Positions 56,829 through 64,000 of a stretch of DNA of 64,000 bases are shown in pieces. A program made the translations under genes and the position numbers. The DNA comes from Candidatus Scalindua sp. (GTDB lineage: Bacteria; Planctomycetota; Brocadiia; Brocadiales; Scalinduaceae). The notes beneath the pieces are model-generated. The model was not told the origin of the DNA, did not search any database, and was given only the letters and a program-made list of their open reading frames with translations. Positions within the stretch are counted from its first letter, which is position 1; the number at the start of each line of letters is the position of its first letter. Where the stretch lies: the NCBI GenBank assembly GCA_018670825.1, contig JABHIW010000110.1, positions 86,091-150,090 of the forward strand. Direction: 5' to 3'.

Positions 56829-57479
56829 GTGACGACAGATTTACTCATTTTCCCTTTTGGAGGTAACGCCAAAGAAGCGTTAATTGCGATATTTGCACAA
56901 AACAGCATGAAGCCTACGTGGAATGTGCTTGGTTTTATAGATGACGATGCTCACCTCTGGGGACAGGAATTTTGTGGTATCAAGGTGCTTGGTGGAAGTA
57001 AAATTGCTTCTGACCTTCCGTCTACACAGGTTTTAGCTGTACCCGGAAAACCTGAGAATTATAACCAGAGAGACAAGATCATTCAACGAATTGAAATCGA
57101 TCACGAACGTTTTGCTACGGTTTTGGACCCAACGGTAAGAGTTGCTCCCGATGCTCTAATTGGTAAAAATACTTTATTAATGGCCAATGTCGTAATAAGC
57201 TGTTCTGTGAAAGTTGGCAATCATTGCGTTGTACTGCCTAATACCGTGATCTCACATGACAGCTATGTAGGAGATTATTCTGTCATTGGTTCAAATGTTT
57301 CAATATCAGGTTCATGCAATATAAGCCAAAATTGCTATATCGGCTCAGGGACTAGAATTAAGGATCATATAACCGTTGGATCACAAAGTATGATAGGTAT
57401 AGGATCTTGCGTAATAAATGATGTAGAAAAAAACGAAATTGTAGCGGGTAATCCAGCCCGTCTTGTAAAAAATATATAA
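56829..57479 (+). CDS. PglD-like sugar N-acetyltransferase
   Basis: A 216-aa protein starting at GTG 56829, with AAGGAAA 10 bases upstream. The N-terminal ~75 residues form the Rossmann-like part seen in PglD/NeuD enzymes (LLIFPFGGNAKEALIAI, VLGFIDDD). The rest is a left-handed beta-helix with hexapeptide repeats (LIGKNTLLMANVVI, YIGSGTRIKDHITVGS, MIGIGSCVINDV), ending GNPARLVKNI. PglD/NeuD relatives N-acetylate UDP-4-amino sugars or O-acetylate sialic acid. Next to an SDR and a DegT aminotransferase, N-acetylation of an NDP-amino sugar is the best guess. Confidence 0.88.
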   Translation: MTTDLLIFPFGGNAKEALIAIFAQNSMKPTWNVLGFIDDDAHLWGQEFCGIKVLGGSKIASDLPSTQVLAVPGKPENYNQRDKIIQRIEIDHERFATVLDPTVRVAPDALIGKNTLLMANVVISCSVKVGNHCVVLPNTVISHDSYVGDYSVIGSNVSISGSCNISQNCYIGSGTRIKDHITVGSQSMIGIGSCVINDVEKNEIVAGNPARLVKNI

Positions 57480-57500
57480 TGAAACCCTTATAAAATACTC

Positions 57501-58445
57501 ATGATTTCCATTATACTTCCATCCTACAATGAAAAGGAAAACTTAGTCAAATTGTATAAGCGTTTGTCTACTGTAACCCAACAGATACCCGGACACAAAT
57601 TTGAATTCATATTTGTTGATGATTGCTCTATAGACGATACTCTGGTCACGCTCAGAGAAATTGCAGATTATGATGACAGATTACAAATCATTCGATTTGC
57701 CAGAAACTATGGGAGTCATGCTGCAGTCACTGCAGGGTTAAAATATTGCAGAGGAAATGCGGCAATTGTACTTGCAGCCGATCTTCAGGATCCCCCTGAA
57801 ATAATCCCGAAACTTCTCCAGCAATGGCAAAAGGGTTTCAAAGTAGTTTGGGGTGTACGAAAAAAGCGTGAAGGAGAAAGCTTCTTTACTCGTTTCTCAT
57901 CGCGACTGTTTTATTTCTTGATGAATCACCTGACAGATGTCAGTCAGCCTCCGAGTGGTGCAGACGTATTTCTAATAGACGTATCTGTTATTAGAGTGTT
58001 TAATGAATCGTCCGAGAAAAATACATCTATTTTTATGCTAATCGCATGGTTGGGATTTTCTCAGACTTATGTCTGTTATGAGAAAGAAGCCAGAAATGCC
58101 GGAATTTCAAAGTGGACTACCTCAAAACGGGTTAAGCTATTATTGGATTCTCTCATATCATTCAGTTATGTTCCATTAAGGTTTATGAGTTTCATGGGTA
58201 TTCTATTTGCTCTGTCAGGAGGGTTATATGCGATAATTGTTTTCATAAACGCACTTCGAGGAGTTCCTGTTGAAGGTTGGAGTTCACTGATGGTTGTTGT
58301 TCTCTTTTTAGGAGGATTCCAGATGACCATGATGGGAATGCTTGGGGAATACATCTGGAGAACGTATGATGAGTCTCGATCACGGCCCCGGTATACCATA
58401 GAGCAAAATACACTTATTGAAGATGATACTGCACAAAATGATTAA
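57501..58445 (+). CDS. Polyprenyl-phosphate glycosyltransferase (DPM1/ArnC/GtrB-like GT2)
   Basis: A 314-aa protein with a GT2 catalytic domain (SIILPSYNEKENLVKL, FVDDCSIDDTL, LAADLQDPPEIIPKL) and two membrane helices near the C-terminus (FMSFMGILFALSGGLYAIIV; VVVLFLGGFQMTMMGMLGEY). This is the layout of GtrB/ArnC enzymes that put a sugar on undecaprenyl phosphate for use outside the inner membrane. The adjacent GT-C-like protein (50383) is a natural partner. It is 21 bases after the acetyltransferase gene and is the last gene of the plus-strand run, with converging genes beyond. Confidence 0.9.
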   Translation: MISIILPSYNEKENLVKLYKRLSTVTQQIPGHKFEFIFVDDCSIDDTLVTLREIADYDDRLQIIRFARNYGSHAAVTAGLKYCRGNAAIVLAADLQDPPEIIPKLLQQWQKGFKVVWGVRKKREGESFFTRFSSRLFYFLMNHLTDVSQPPSGADVFLIDVSVIRVFNESSEKNTSIFMLIAWLGFSQTYVCYEKEARNAGISKWTTSKRVKLLLDSLISFSYVPLRFMSFMGILFALSGGLYAIIVFINALRGVPVEGWSSLMVVVLFLGGFQMTMMGMLGEYIWRTYDESRSRPRYTIEQNTLIEDDTAQND

Positions 58446-58716
58446 CGATAAGAGTGTAAATAATTATACCTTGTGCCGGAGATGAAAAGGGATTAAGTAC
58501 TGATAAAAAATGCCATGAGAGATCGTTTGTTGTTCGGTATTTGCAAAACAAGCTGTGCTGTTAAATCGCAATCATGGAATAGAGACAATCTCCTAAATCC
58601 CTGGTATAGGGCACAAATTCTTTACTCTTGTTTTCCAGAACTTGTCAGTCTCTCATTATTATTTCCAAGTTTAAAAATAAATTTAAATATTCCTGTTACA
58701 ACTCGTTAGATGTATT

Positions 58717-59556
58717 TCATTTCCTGGCTCCTCGAGGCATTGATATACGTAACTCTTTCATCTTAAGAACGATCATATATTCATATATGGATATGAGCAG
58801 ACAGTATGTAAATCCAGCCGTGCCATCAAGAAAACCGCACCTCAATATAAATACGTACAAAAAACGTAACAACGGTCGAAATGGAAGCCGAATGGAGATA
58901 TCTTTAAAAGCACGTCTTCGACGTGTTGGAGTATCTATAGACAAAAGACCACACCAATCAATACTCTTTCCTCCCAGTATCTTCAGGCCTTCCAAAGCTT
59001 CCTGAGTCGAATAACGGTTATGCTTCTTAAACCAATCTTCAAAACCCTTGGAAAACGAATAATGCAAATAAGGTTTCTTTAATGTGCCGACCCGGCTTGC
59101 ATCAATATCCTCTCGTTGTCCATGTCCTACCTGCTTGAAACGTAAGGAATTGATTCGTCCCAGACGCACCTGATATACCGGATACATACCGGAACACCGA
59201 AGCCATTTCCCGAACAGTATCATTTTAGACGGCACGCGAAAGGCATCAACCTTTGCCTTTTCAATCTCACTCTCCATCTCAGATTTCAGTTCGTCTGTAA
59301 TAATCTCATCCGCATCCAGGTGAAATATCCATTCATGTCTGAATTTGTAATTTGCTAATGCAAAATTGCGCTGACCGGCAAAATTATCAAACTGACGTTG
59401 GTACACATGTGTTCCTGAGTCTTTTGCTATTTCGACAGTCCCGTCTGTACTGAAAGAGTCGAGAACAACAATATCATCACACCAATCAATAGCCCTCAGA
59501 CAAGCAGGAAGATTTCTTTCCTCGTTAAAAGTCAGGAGCAAAATAGATATAGTCAA
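58717..59556 (-). CDS. Family 2 glycosyltransferase (WaaE/KdtX-like)
   Basis: A 279-aa GT2 protein: TISILLLTFNEERNLPACL, DIVVLDSFSTDGTVEIA, the FAGQRNFAL segment and the DxD-type HLDADEIITDEL. These are characteristic of the WaaE/KdtX-like subgroup involved in lipopolysaccharide core or exopolysaccharide assembly. A hydrophobic C-terminal stretch (FLYVFILRCGFLDGTAGFTYCLLI) suggests membrane attachment. It is the last gene of a minus-strand group (63.7-58.7 kb); the ATG lies 45 bases after the acetyltransferase stop. Confidence 0.9.
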   Translation of the reverse strand: MTISILLLTFNEERNLPACLRAIDWCDDIVVLDSFSTDGTVEIAKDSGTHVYQRQFDNFAGQRNFALANYKFRHEWIFHLDADEIITDELKSEMESEIEKAKVDAFRVPSKMILFGKWLRCSGMYPVYQVRLGRINSLRFKQVGHGQREDIDASRVGTLKKPYLHYSFSKGFEDWFKKHNRYSTQEALEGLKILGGKSIDWCGLLSIDTPTRRRRAFKDISIRLPFRPLLRFLYVFILRCGFLDGTAGFTYCLLISIYEYMIVLKMKELRISMPRGARK

Positions 59557-59601
59557 ATTAATTACCTGTGAATATTAAAAAAAGTAAAACCGACTCTTGC
59601 A

Positions 59602-60174
59602 TCATGGTTTTTCATTATTCTTTATTATTCTTTTTTTTATCAGTTTTGCTGGATTCCCGGCGACAATTGTCCAAGGTAGCACATCATTCACAACAACTGA
59701 TCTGGCCCCAACCACAGCACCTTCTCCTATGTTAATACCAGGCCCTATAAATGAGTCGGTACACAACCATGCCTGATCTCCAACAATAATTGGCAGCTTC
59801 AAAAGAGGCATAGTCGGATCTACATAGTCGTGAGTTCCTGCGCATAAATGTGTACGATGAGAGATCGTACTATGGCCCCCTATAACTACCTTCCCAAGGT
59901 TATAAACAAACGCATACTCTCCAATCGATGACCAGTCACCAATCTCCAGATTCCATGGCATGTAGATAATTGTCGAATTATAAATGTTAACCTTACTACC
60001 AATCCTGGCGCCAAACATCCTCAGCAACAAACGCCGCCAACCGAAAAAGGGGCGTGGACTAAACCGAAAAAGTGGATTTATAATTGTCCATAGAGTACGA
60101 ACAAAATTCACTTTTCTAGAATATTTTAGCATCTTACGGTTTACCGCAATATTTAATTTATCGCTTTTCATCAT
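59602..60174 (-). CDS. WcaF-type colanic-acid-like acetyltransferase
   Basis: A 190-aa hexapeptide acetyltransferase. It has the WcaF/NodL pattern RPFFGWRRLLLRMFGARIGS, the VNIYNSTIIYMPWNLEIGDW helix start, CAGTHDYVDPTMPLL (loop and catalytic-His region) and late repeats IGPGINIGEGAVVGARSVV ending VAGNPAKLIKKR. Such enzymes O-acetylate exopolysaccharide sugars or precursors with acetyl-CoA. It sits 20 bases after the membrane acyltransferase gene. Confidence 0.9.
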   Translation of the reverse strand: MMKSDKLNIAVNRKMLKYSRKVNFVRTLWTIINPLFRFSPRPFFGWRRLLLRMFGARIGSKVNIYNSTIIYMPWNLEIGDWSSIGEYAFVYNLGKVVIGGHSTISHRTHLCAGTHDYVDPTMPLLKLPIIVGDQAWLCTDSFIGPGINIGEGAVVGARSVVVNDVLPWTIVAGNPAKLIKKRIIKNNEKP

Positions 60175-60194
60175 ATTCTAAAAACTTATTTGAT

Positions 60195-61232
60195 TTATAC
60201 AACTAACCATCTCGTAACTTTATAAATTCTCAAAGCTATGCAAAGCACCGCACTACATAAGTAAGAGGCAAGAATAACACCTATAGAAGTCACAAACGTG
60301 GTATTATCAATGCCTGCAATATTAATAAAAATCTGGAATCCTTCGACAAAGATTCCGTGGCAAAGAAAAATACCAAAAGAGCATGGTGCCAGAAATTTTG
60401 TTATAAATCCAAGAAAAGGCCACTTGATATACAGAAAGATCAAAAAAAATGACACAAATAATAGTAATGAATAAAAAAGAATAAATAAATTTCTGGAAAA
60501 TTCTATTCTGAAAGATGGTAAAATTAAAGCTAACAGTAAAAAGCTTATTCCAACTGACATAATTGCAAACTTATTCCGAGTGTAAATGCTACACTTCCGA
60601 AACAATAACCATAACCCAATCCCCAGAATAAAGTATCCTGAGAGTCCATTTATAGGATCAAATATTGCATAACCACCCGAAAAGTGCAAAAAAGCTCTGG
60701 ACTTCATATCTGCCCAAAGCATAAATACAACCAATACAAAAAGAGAAGCTATCAGAGAATTTCCATTATCACGTTTTGTTGTAAATATAATCAGTGGAGT
60801 AAAGATGGATGTTAATACAAGTAATACTGGAACAAACCATAGCTGATAAGATGCACCACCACAGAATATAATGACTATCAAATCAAAATCAATTGGTAGA
60901 TCACTAACAAATTTTCTCTTAATAAATCTAAATATGAGATATAATACTGACCATACCAGATACGCCGGTACCAGCCGCTTAAACCGACTGTATAAAAGAT
61001 CTAAATAGCCCCTGTCAGTTTTTTTTGAGTAAGACAGCTGCATTAAAAATGCTGACATTATTACAAAACATGGAACTGCAAAAACACAATAAGTTCGCAA
61101 AGACTTTGCCAGCTTATTCATATCAGAACCATGTACCCACACAACAGCAAATATTGCAAGAACTTTAAGGCAATCCAAGCCAATAATGTGGTTACCCACA
61201 TCTAGAGTATTGTATTGAATATTTTTATCCAA
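60195..61232 (-). CDS. Membrane O-acyltransferase (acyltransferase_3 type)
   Basis: A 345-aa protein with about ten hydrophobic segments. The N-terminal IIGLDCLKVLAIFAVVWVHG is the typical family start with its catalytic-type His, followed by RFKRLVPAYLVWSVLYL and, near the C-terminus, APCSFGIFLCHGIF. Members carry acetyl or succinyl groups across or at the inner membrane to sugars or lipid-linked glycans. Unlike the copy at 45.2-46.3 kb it is intact, so it may be the functional acyltransferase of this locus. Confidence 0.88.
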   Translation of the reverse strand: MDKNIQYNTLDVGNHIIGLDCLKVLAIFAVVWVHGSDMNKLAKSLRTYCVFAVPCFVIMSAFLMQLSYSKKTDRGYLDLLYSRFKRLVPAYLVWSVLYLIFRFIKRKFVSDLPIDFDLIVIIFCGGASYQLWFVPVLLVLTSIFTPLIIFTTKRDNGNSLIASLFVLVVFMLWADMKSRAFLHFSGGYAIFDPINGLSGYFILGIGLWLLFRKCSIYTRNKFAIMSVGISFLLLALILPSFRIEFSRNLFILFYSLLLFVSFFLIFLYIKWPFLGFITKFLAPCSFGIFLCHGIFVEGFQIFINIAGIDNTTFVTSIGVILASYLCSAVLCIALRIYKVTRWLVV

Positions 61233-61277
61233 AATTATTATTTTATCATTCGTGCATGTTTGTATTTATTTATCGCT

Positions 61278-62408
61278 CTACGTACTAACGTTTGCAACTA
61301 TATCAAACATTTTTACTAGAGGTTTAGAACACATTTCCCATCGATATTTTTCTGCATTCTCAATGGCAGCATCCGAAATGTCACTCCAGGTTTTGTCGTC
61401 TTCAAGTAATTGTGCAATCTGCGATGCCACTCCATTAACATTATCAGGGTTGAAATATACACCACCCTTGCCACAGACTTCAGGAATAGCACAACAATTG
61501 GAGCTAACCACAGGTGTTCCGAACGCCTGTGCCTCAATAGCCGGAATACCGAAAGATTCACAACGGCTCATCAAACAGAACAATTTAGACTCAGCATAAT
61601 ATCTATAAAGATCATGATCAGAGACATGCCCTTTTATTTCAACCTCTGATTCCAGATTCAATTCAATAATAAGAGAACGAATTAGATGCTCATATTTACT
61701 GTCCGGCCAACCACCAACAAGAACAAGTTTAACCGGTATCCCGTATAACTTACGTATTGTACCAATTGCTTTCACGAGTGTCTCTATACCCTTATGTGGT
61801 GCCATTACTGACACACTTAGTACTTGATAGGCGCGCTTCTCCGTATTACGCATACTAAACGCGGCGCTACGAGCCTTACCATCTATTGCCTGGTATACTA
61901 CCAATGATACTTTTTCTTCAGAACATGCGTTCTCACGATACGCATGACGCATATACTCAGAATTGAAGACCATCATGGCTGCATCCCGCATTGCTATTCG
62001 ATATTCTCTTTTTTGAAGAAATGCCTTGATTTTTTCAAGCCAGGACCTCTTCAGCCCATCTACAAGACACCATGGATTTTGAGCAAAAACAATTTGTGGG
62101 ATCCGAAGACTATGGACTGCTGTACCTGCGGGTGTAAAATAGATATCGATGCCCAGTTTTGATACTCTAACAGGTAAAACAATACGCTCCCATAATGACC
62201 TGATTACCCAATGTGAGGTGTACTCCGAACATTCAACCCATTGAACATTATTGCCCAGGTTCCTGCAAATATCCCTGTTTATCTTATGGTATAATACTAC
62301 ATATTCATGTTGCCCTAGCGTCCATTTTGCCAGTCTGGATAAATGTCCGAGCAGAACATGCCTACCACTGAGATTTGTTACAGACAATGCATTGAAAAGA
62401 ACACGCAT
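61278..62408 (-). CDS. Family 4 glycosyltransferase
   Basis: A 376-aa GT-B enzyme: N-terminal VLFNALSVTNLSGRHVLLG, a middle YQVLSVSVMAPHKGIETLVKA, GGWPDSKYEHLI, and the C-terminal donor motif RCESFGIPAIEAQAFGTPV with the E..E..G pattern of GT4. It is a retaining transferase that adds one sugar to the growing lipid-linked repeat on the cytosolic face. Specificity is unknown. It is 45 bases upstream of the membrane acyltransferase in the same direction. Confidence 0.92.
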   Translation of the reverse strand: MRVLFNALSVTNLSGRHVLLGHLSRLAKWTLGQHEYVVLYHKINRDICRNLGNNVQWVECSEYTSHWVIRSLWERIVLPVRVSKLGIDIYFTPAGTAVHSLRIPQIVFAQNPWCLVDGLKRSWLEKIKAFLQKREYRIAMRDAAMMVFNSEYMRHAYRENACSEEKVSLVVYQAIDGKARSAAFSMRNTEKRAYQVLSVSVMAPHKGIETLVKAIGTIRKLYGIPVKLVLVGGWPDSKYEHLIRSLIIELNLESEVEIKGHVSDHDLYRYYAESKLFCLMSRCESFGIPAIEAQAFGTPVVSSNCCAIPEVCGKGGVYFNPDNVNGVASQIAQLLEDDKTWSDISDAAIENAEKYRWEMCSKPLVKMFDIVANVST

Positions 62409-62576
62409 TTGAAGTTAAGTGAAAGGATTAAAAATTAAGAAAATTGGAAGGTTAATAGAAATAAATTTCTTAAATTACATATATTGTAAATAACAACTTA
62501 GGTGCTTTACCGTAGTTTTAACATTTTTCCAAACCTGACGGGATGACAAAACATCATTATTAGCTATTCTCAATAT

Positions 62577-63749
62577 TCAATTGTCAATCGTCAATTTGCC
62601 TATGGCTTTCATGTATACATTTATCAACTCTCTACCCATCCTCTCTAAACCGAATTTTTTTACCTGTTCATAGCCCTTTTGTACAAGTTTGTTTGCCAAC
62701 TCAGCATCTTCAAATACAGCAATGCAGTTTTCAGCCATCTGATCATAGTTCACAGCAGAGCTCTTCAGTGCGGCCTCACCAACAACTTCTGGAAGGGAAC
62801 CTGCGGTTGAACACACTACGGGACAGCCACACGACATAGCTTCGAGCGGTGGCCATCCGAATCCCTCATAAATGCTGGGAAAAAGCAGCAACACTGCCTT
62901 GTGATACAGTTCCACTATTTGGTCATCCTCCGGATTCACCACAAAATGAATATACCTGGTAAGATCTAATTCTCTAATCAGACTAATCAATTCAGGACCA
63001 GGCGGTTGCCCTGCCATTTTCAATTCTACATCAAACTTTTTACGGATTCTGGCAAAAACTCTCAATACTCCGGCCCGATTCTTGTAAAAACTATTGTTAC
63101 CAACGTGTAATATAAATGCCGTCTTCGAATGCCTTCGGTCAGTCCATTGAGTGTTAACCTTGGATACGGTTCCTTTAGACATGCAAGTGGAAACTGCAGG
63201 ATACACTACCATGATTTTGTCAATATCACCACCTGCCGAATTGACAAAATCATTTTTTGTACTTTGACTATCAGCAATAACCAGTTCTAATTTTTTTAGC
63301 TCTTCAATACTTTTGTGGATAAGCCACCGGGCTATCCTTCCAAGTGGTTTTTGCGGAAATCTGCCATTGGATTGCAATAAAGGGATAAAATCATGGGCAG
63401 TAGCCAACACCGGTGTATCAGGCAACCATTTCGCTACATAGGCCTGGCTACCGTCAATGATATGAAAAATATCTGCCTGTTGACCCGCCAGACGAACCAT
63501 TGACGCCCAGGCAACCCAAACGTGATGTATTCTTGCCCGAAGCAAAACTGGCAGAAATTTTAGCAAAGAGATGGGAGGCGCAAGGCAAACACGTCGTATT
63601 CGTACCTGAAATGGATAATTTAAGCGGCAAAGTACGTGAGCTACCTGGTCGGCATACCTGACCATGCTACCCCTTTGTCCTCTGGATGCAGTTTCAATCA
63701 GTACTACATGCAACTCTCTTCTCGTAATAATTGGCTCTCTTTTCGTCAT
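62577..63749 (-). CDS. Family 4 glycosyltransferase
   Basis: A 390-aa GT-B enzyme. Donor-domain motifs: [35 protein letters not shown], and [17 protein letters not shown] (the EX7E-like stretch). The N-terminal part carries a basic [13 protein letters not shown] start. The ATG overlaps the stop of the upstream membrane-protein gene in an ATGA (63746-63749), showing translational coupling. It probably acts in the same repeat-unit assembly as the other GT4 gene, 168 bases downstream. Confidence 0.92.
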   Translation of the reverse strand: MTKREPIITRRELHVVLIETASRGQRGSMVRYADQVAHVLCRLNYPFQVRIRRVCLAPPISLLKFLPVLLRARIHHVWVAWASMVRLAGQQADIFHIIDGSQAYVAKWLPDTPVLATAHDFIPLLQSNGRFPQKPLGRIARWLIHKSIEELKKLELVIADSQSTKNDFVNSAGGDIDKIMVVYPAVSTCMSKGTVSKVNTQWTDRRHSKTAFILHVGNNSFYKNRAGVLRVFARIRKKFDVELKMAGQPPGPELISLIRELDLTRYIHFVVNPEDDQIVELYHKAVLLLFPSIYEGFGWPPLEAMSCGCPVVCSTAGSLPEVVGEAALKSSAVNYDQMAENCIAVFEDAELANKLVQKGYEQVKKFGLERMGRELINVYMKAIGKLTIDN

Positions 63750-64000
63750 ACCTCTGTATTATCCACACTCTTCCCTGAAAGAACAAAACCTACGCACATA
63801 CTGATAACAGATAAAACAAACAAATCACTGAAAATCTGCGCGGAAACAACAAAAGCGACTGCATTAGCAATAATGATACTTAAGATACCGGCACGTAGAT
63901 CAAACAAATTGCCTTTATGTAATCCACCTCTTATACTTGAAAGCATAGCTACAAAAAGGCTTATACATAATATTATGAAAAAAGCTATCCCCCCCCCCCC
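63746..64000 (-). CDS. C-terminal part of a membrane protein, possibly O-antigen polymerase/ligase (partial)
   Basis: 85 codons of a gene whose start lies beyond the window. The readable part has hydrophobic segments IAFFIILCISLFVAML, ILSIIIANAVAFVVSAQIF and LFVLSVISMCVGFVLSG separated by short polar loops, ending NTEV. The pattern and its coupling to a GT4 gene fit the tail of a Wzy/WaaL-type O-antigen polymerase or ligase, but no signature is visible, so this is a guess. The first four visible codons are GGG, from the homopolymer at the window edge. Confidence 0.55.
   Translation of the reverse strand, partial: GGGGIAFFIILCISLFVAMLSSIRGGLHKGNLFDLRAGILSIIIANAVAFVVSAQIFSDLFVLSVISMCVGFVLSGKSVDNTEV
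63989..64000. repeat. Homopolymer of at least 12 C (G on the coding strand) inside a membrane-protein gene
   Basis: The last 12 bases are all C. On the minus strand they read GGG GGG GGG GGG in frame with the membrane protein. The tract may continue past the window. It could be a slippage-prone contingency tract, or an artefact of a contig end. Confidence 0.75.

Overview
The window is about 64 kb from a low-G+C Gram-negative bacterium with an elaborate surface-polysaccharide locus. The gene mix (type III glutamine synthetase, a RuBisCO-like protein fused to a cupin, a huge polyketide synthase) suggests an uncultured lineage, perhaps Planctomycetota such as Brocadiales. That placement is a low-confidence guess; no marker gene here settles it. 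The polyketide genes look by eye somewhat richer in G+C than the AT-rich polysaccharide region.

Region 1 (1-33.8 kb, minus strand) is one arm of a trans-acyltransferase (trans-AT) polyketide assembly line carried on two giant reading frames. The upstream protein (18406-33810, 5134 aa) reads: MT-GNAT-ACP loading module / KS-KR-ACP / KS0-DH-ACP / KS-KR-cMT-ACP / KS0-ACP. The downstream protein (18362 leftward past base 1, at least 6120 codons) begins with a complete carbamoyltransferase domain fused in frame to: KS-DH-KR-cMT-ACP / KS-MT-ACP-ER / KS-KR-ACP / KS0 and the start of what looks like a methyltransferase. No acyltransferase domain is present, so malonyl units must be supplied in trans by a gene outside the window. 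The most interesting inference is an on-line tailoring logic. Each KR module that leaves a beta-hydroxyl without a following DH (modules 3 and 7) is followed by a KS that lacks the catalytic HGTGT histidine (KS4 and KS8). One of these stations sits next to the carbamoyltransferase, the other next to a putative methyltransferase. The assembly line may therefore carbamoylate one hydroxyl and methylate another while the chain is still bound.

Region 2 (34-44.3 kb) holds an unusual P-type ATPase lacking the metal-binding CPC motif, a Sfp/EntD-type phosphopantetheinyl transferase that probably activates the carrier proteins, a small lipoprotein, a degenerate tRNA-Ala-like sequence, glutamine synthetase III with a strong terminator downstream, a secreted DUF1566 protein, a RuBisCO-like/cupin fusion and tRNA-Leu(GAG).

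Region 3 (44.4-64 kb) is a polysaccharide (O-antigen/exopolysaccharide) locus. Its left edge is scarred: a 33-codon stump of a thiamine-binding-family gene abuts a partial copy of the sugar-transferase gene, and a 240-bp direct repeat flanks a frame-broken acyltransferase and a frame-broken response-regulator receiver fragment. The intact part contains an initiating polyprenyl-phosphate sugar transferase, glycosyltransferases of GT2, GT4 and GT-C type, a plus-strand run for amino-sugar synthesis (oxidoreductase, hexapeptide acyltransferases, SDR epimerase, DegT aminotransferase), acetyltransferases, and the 3' end of a membrane protein that runs into a 12-base homopolymer at the window edge.
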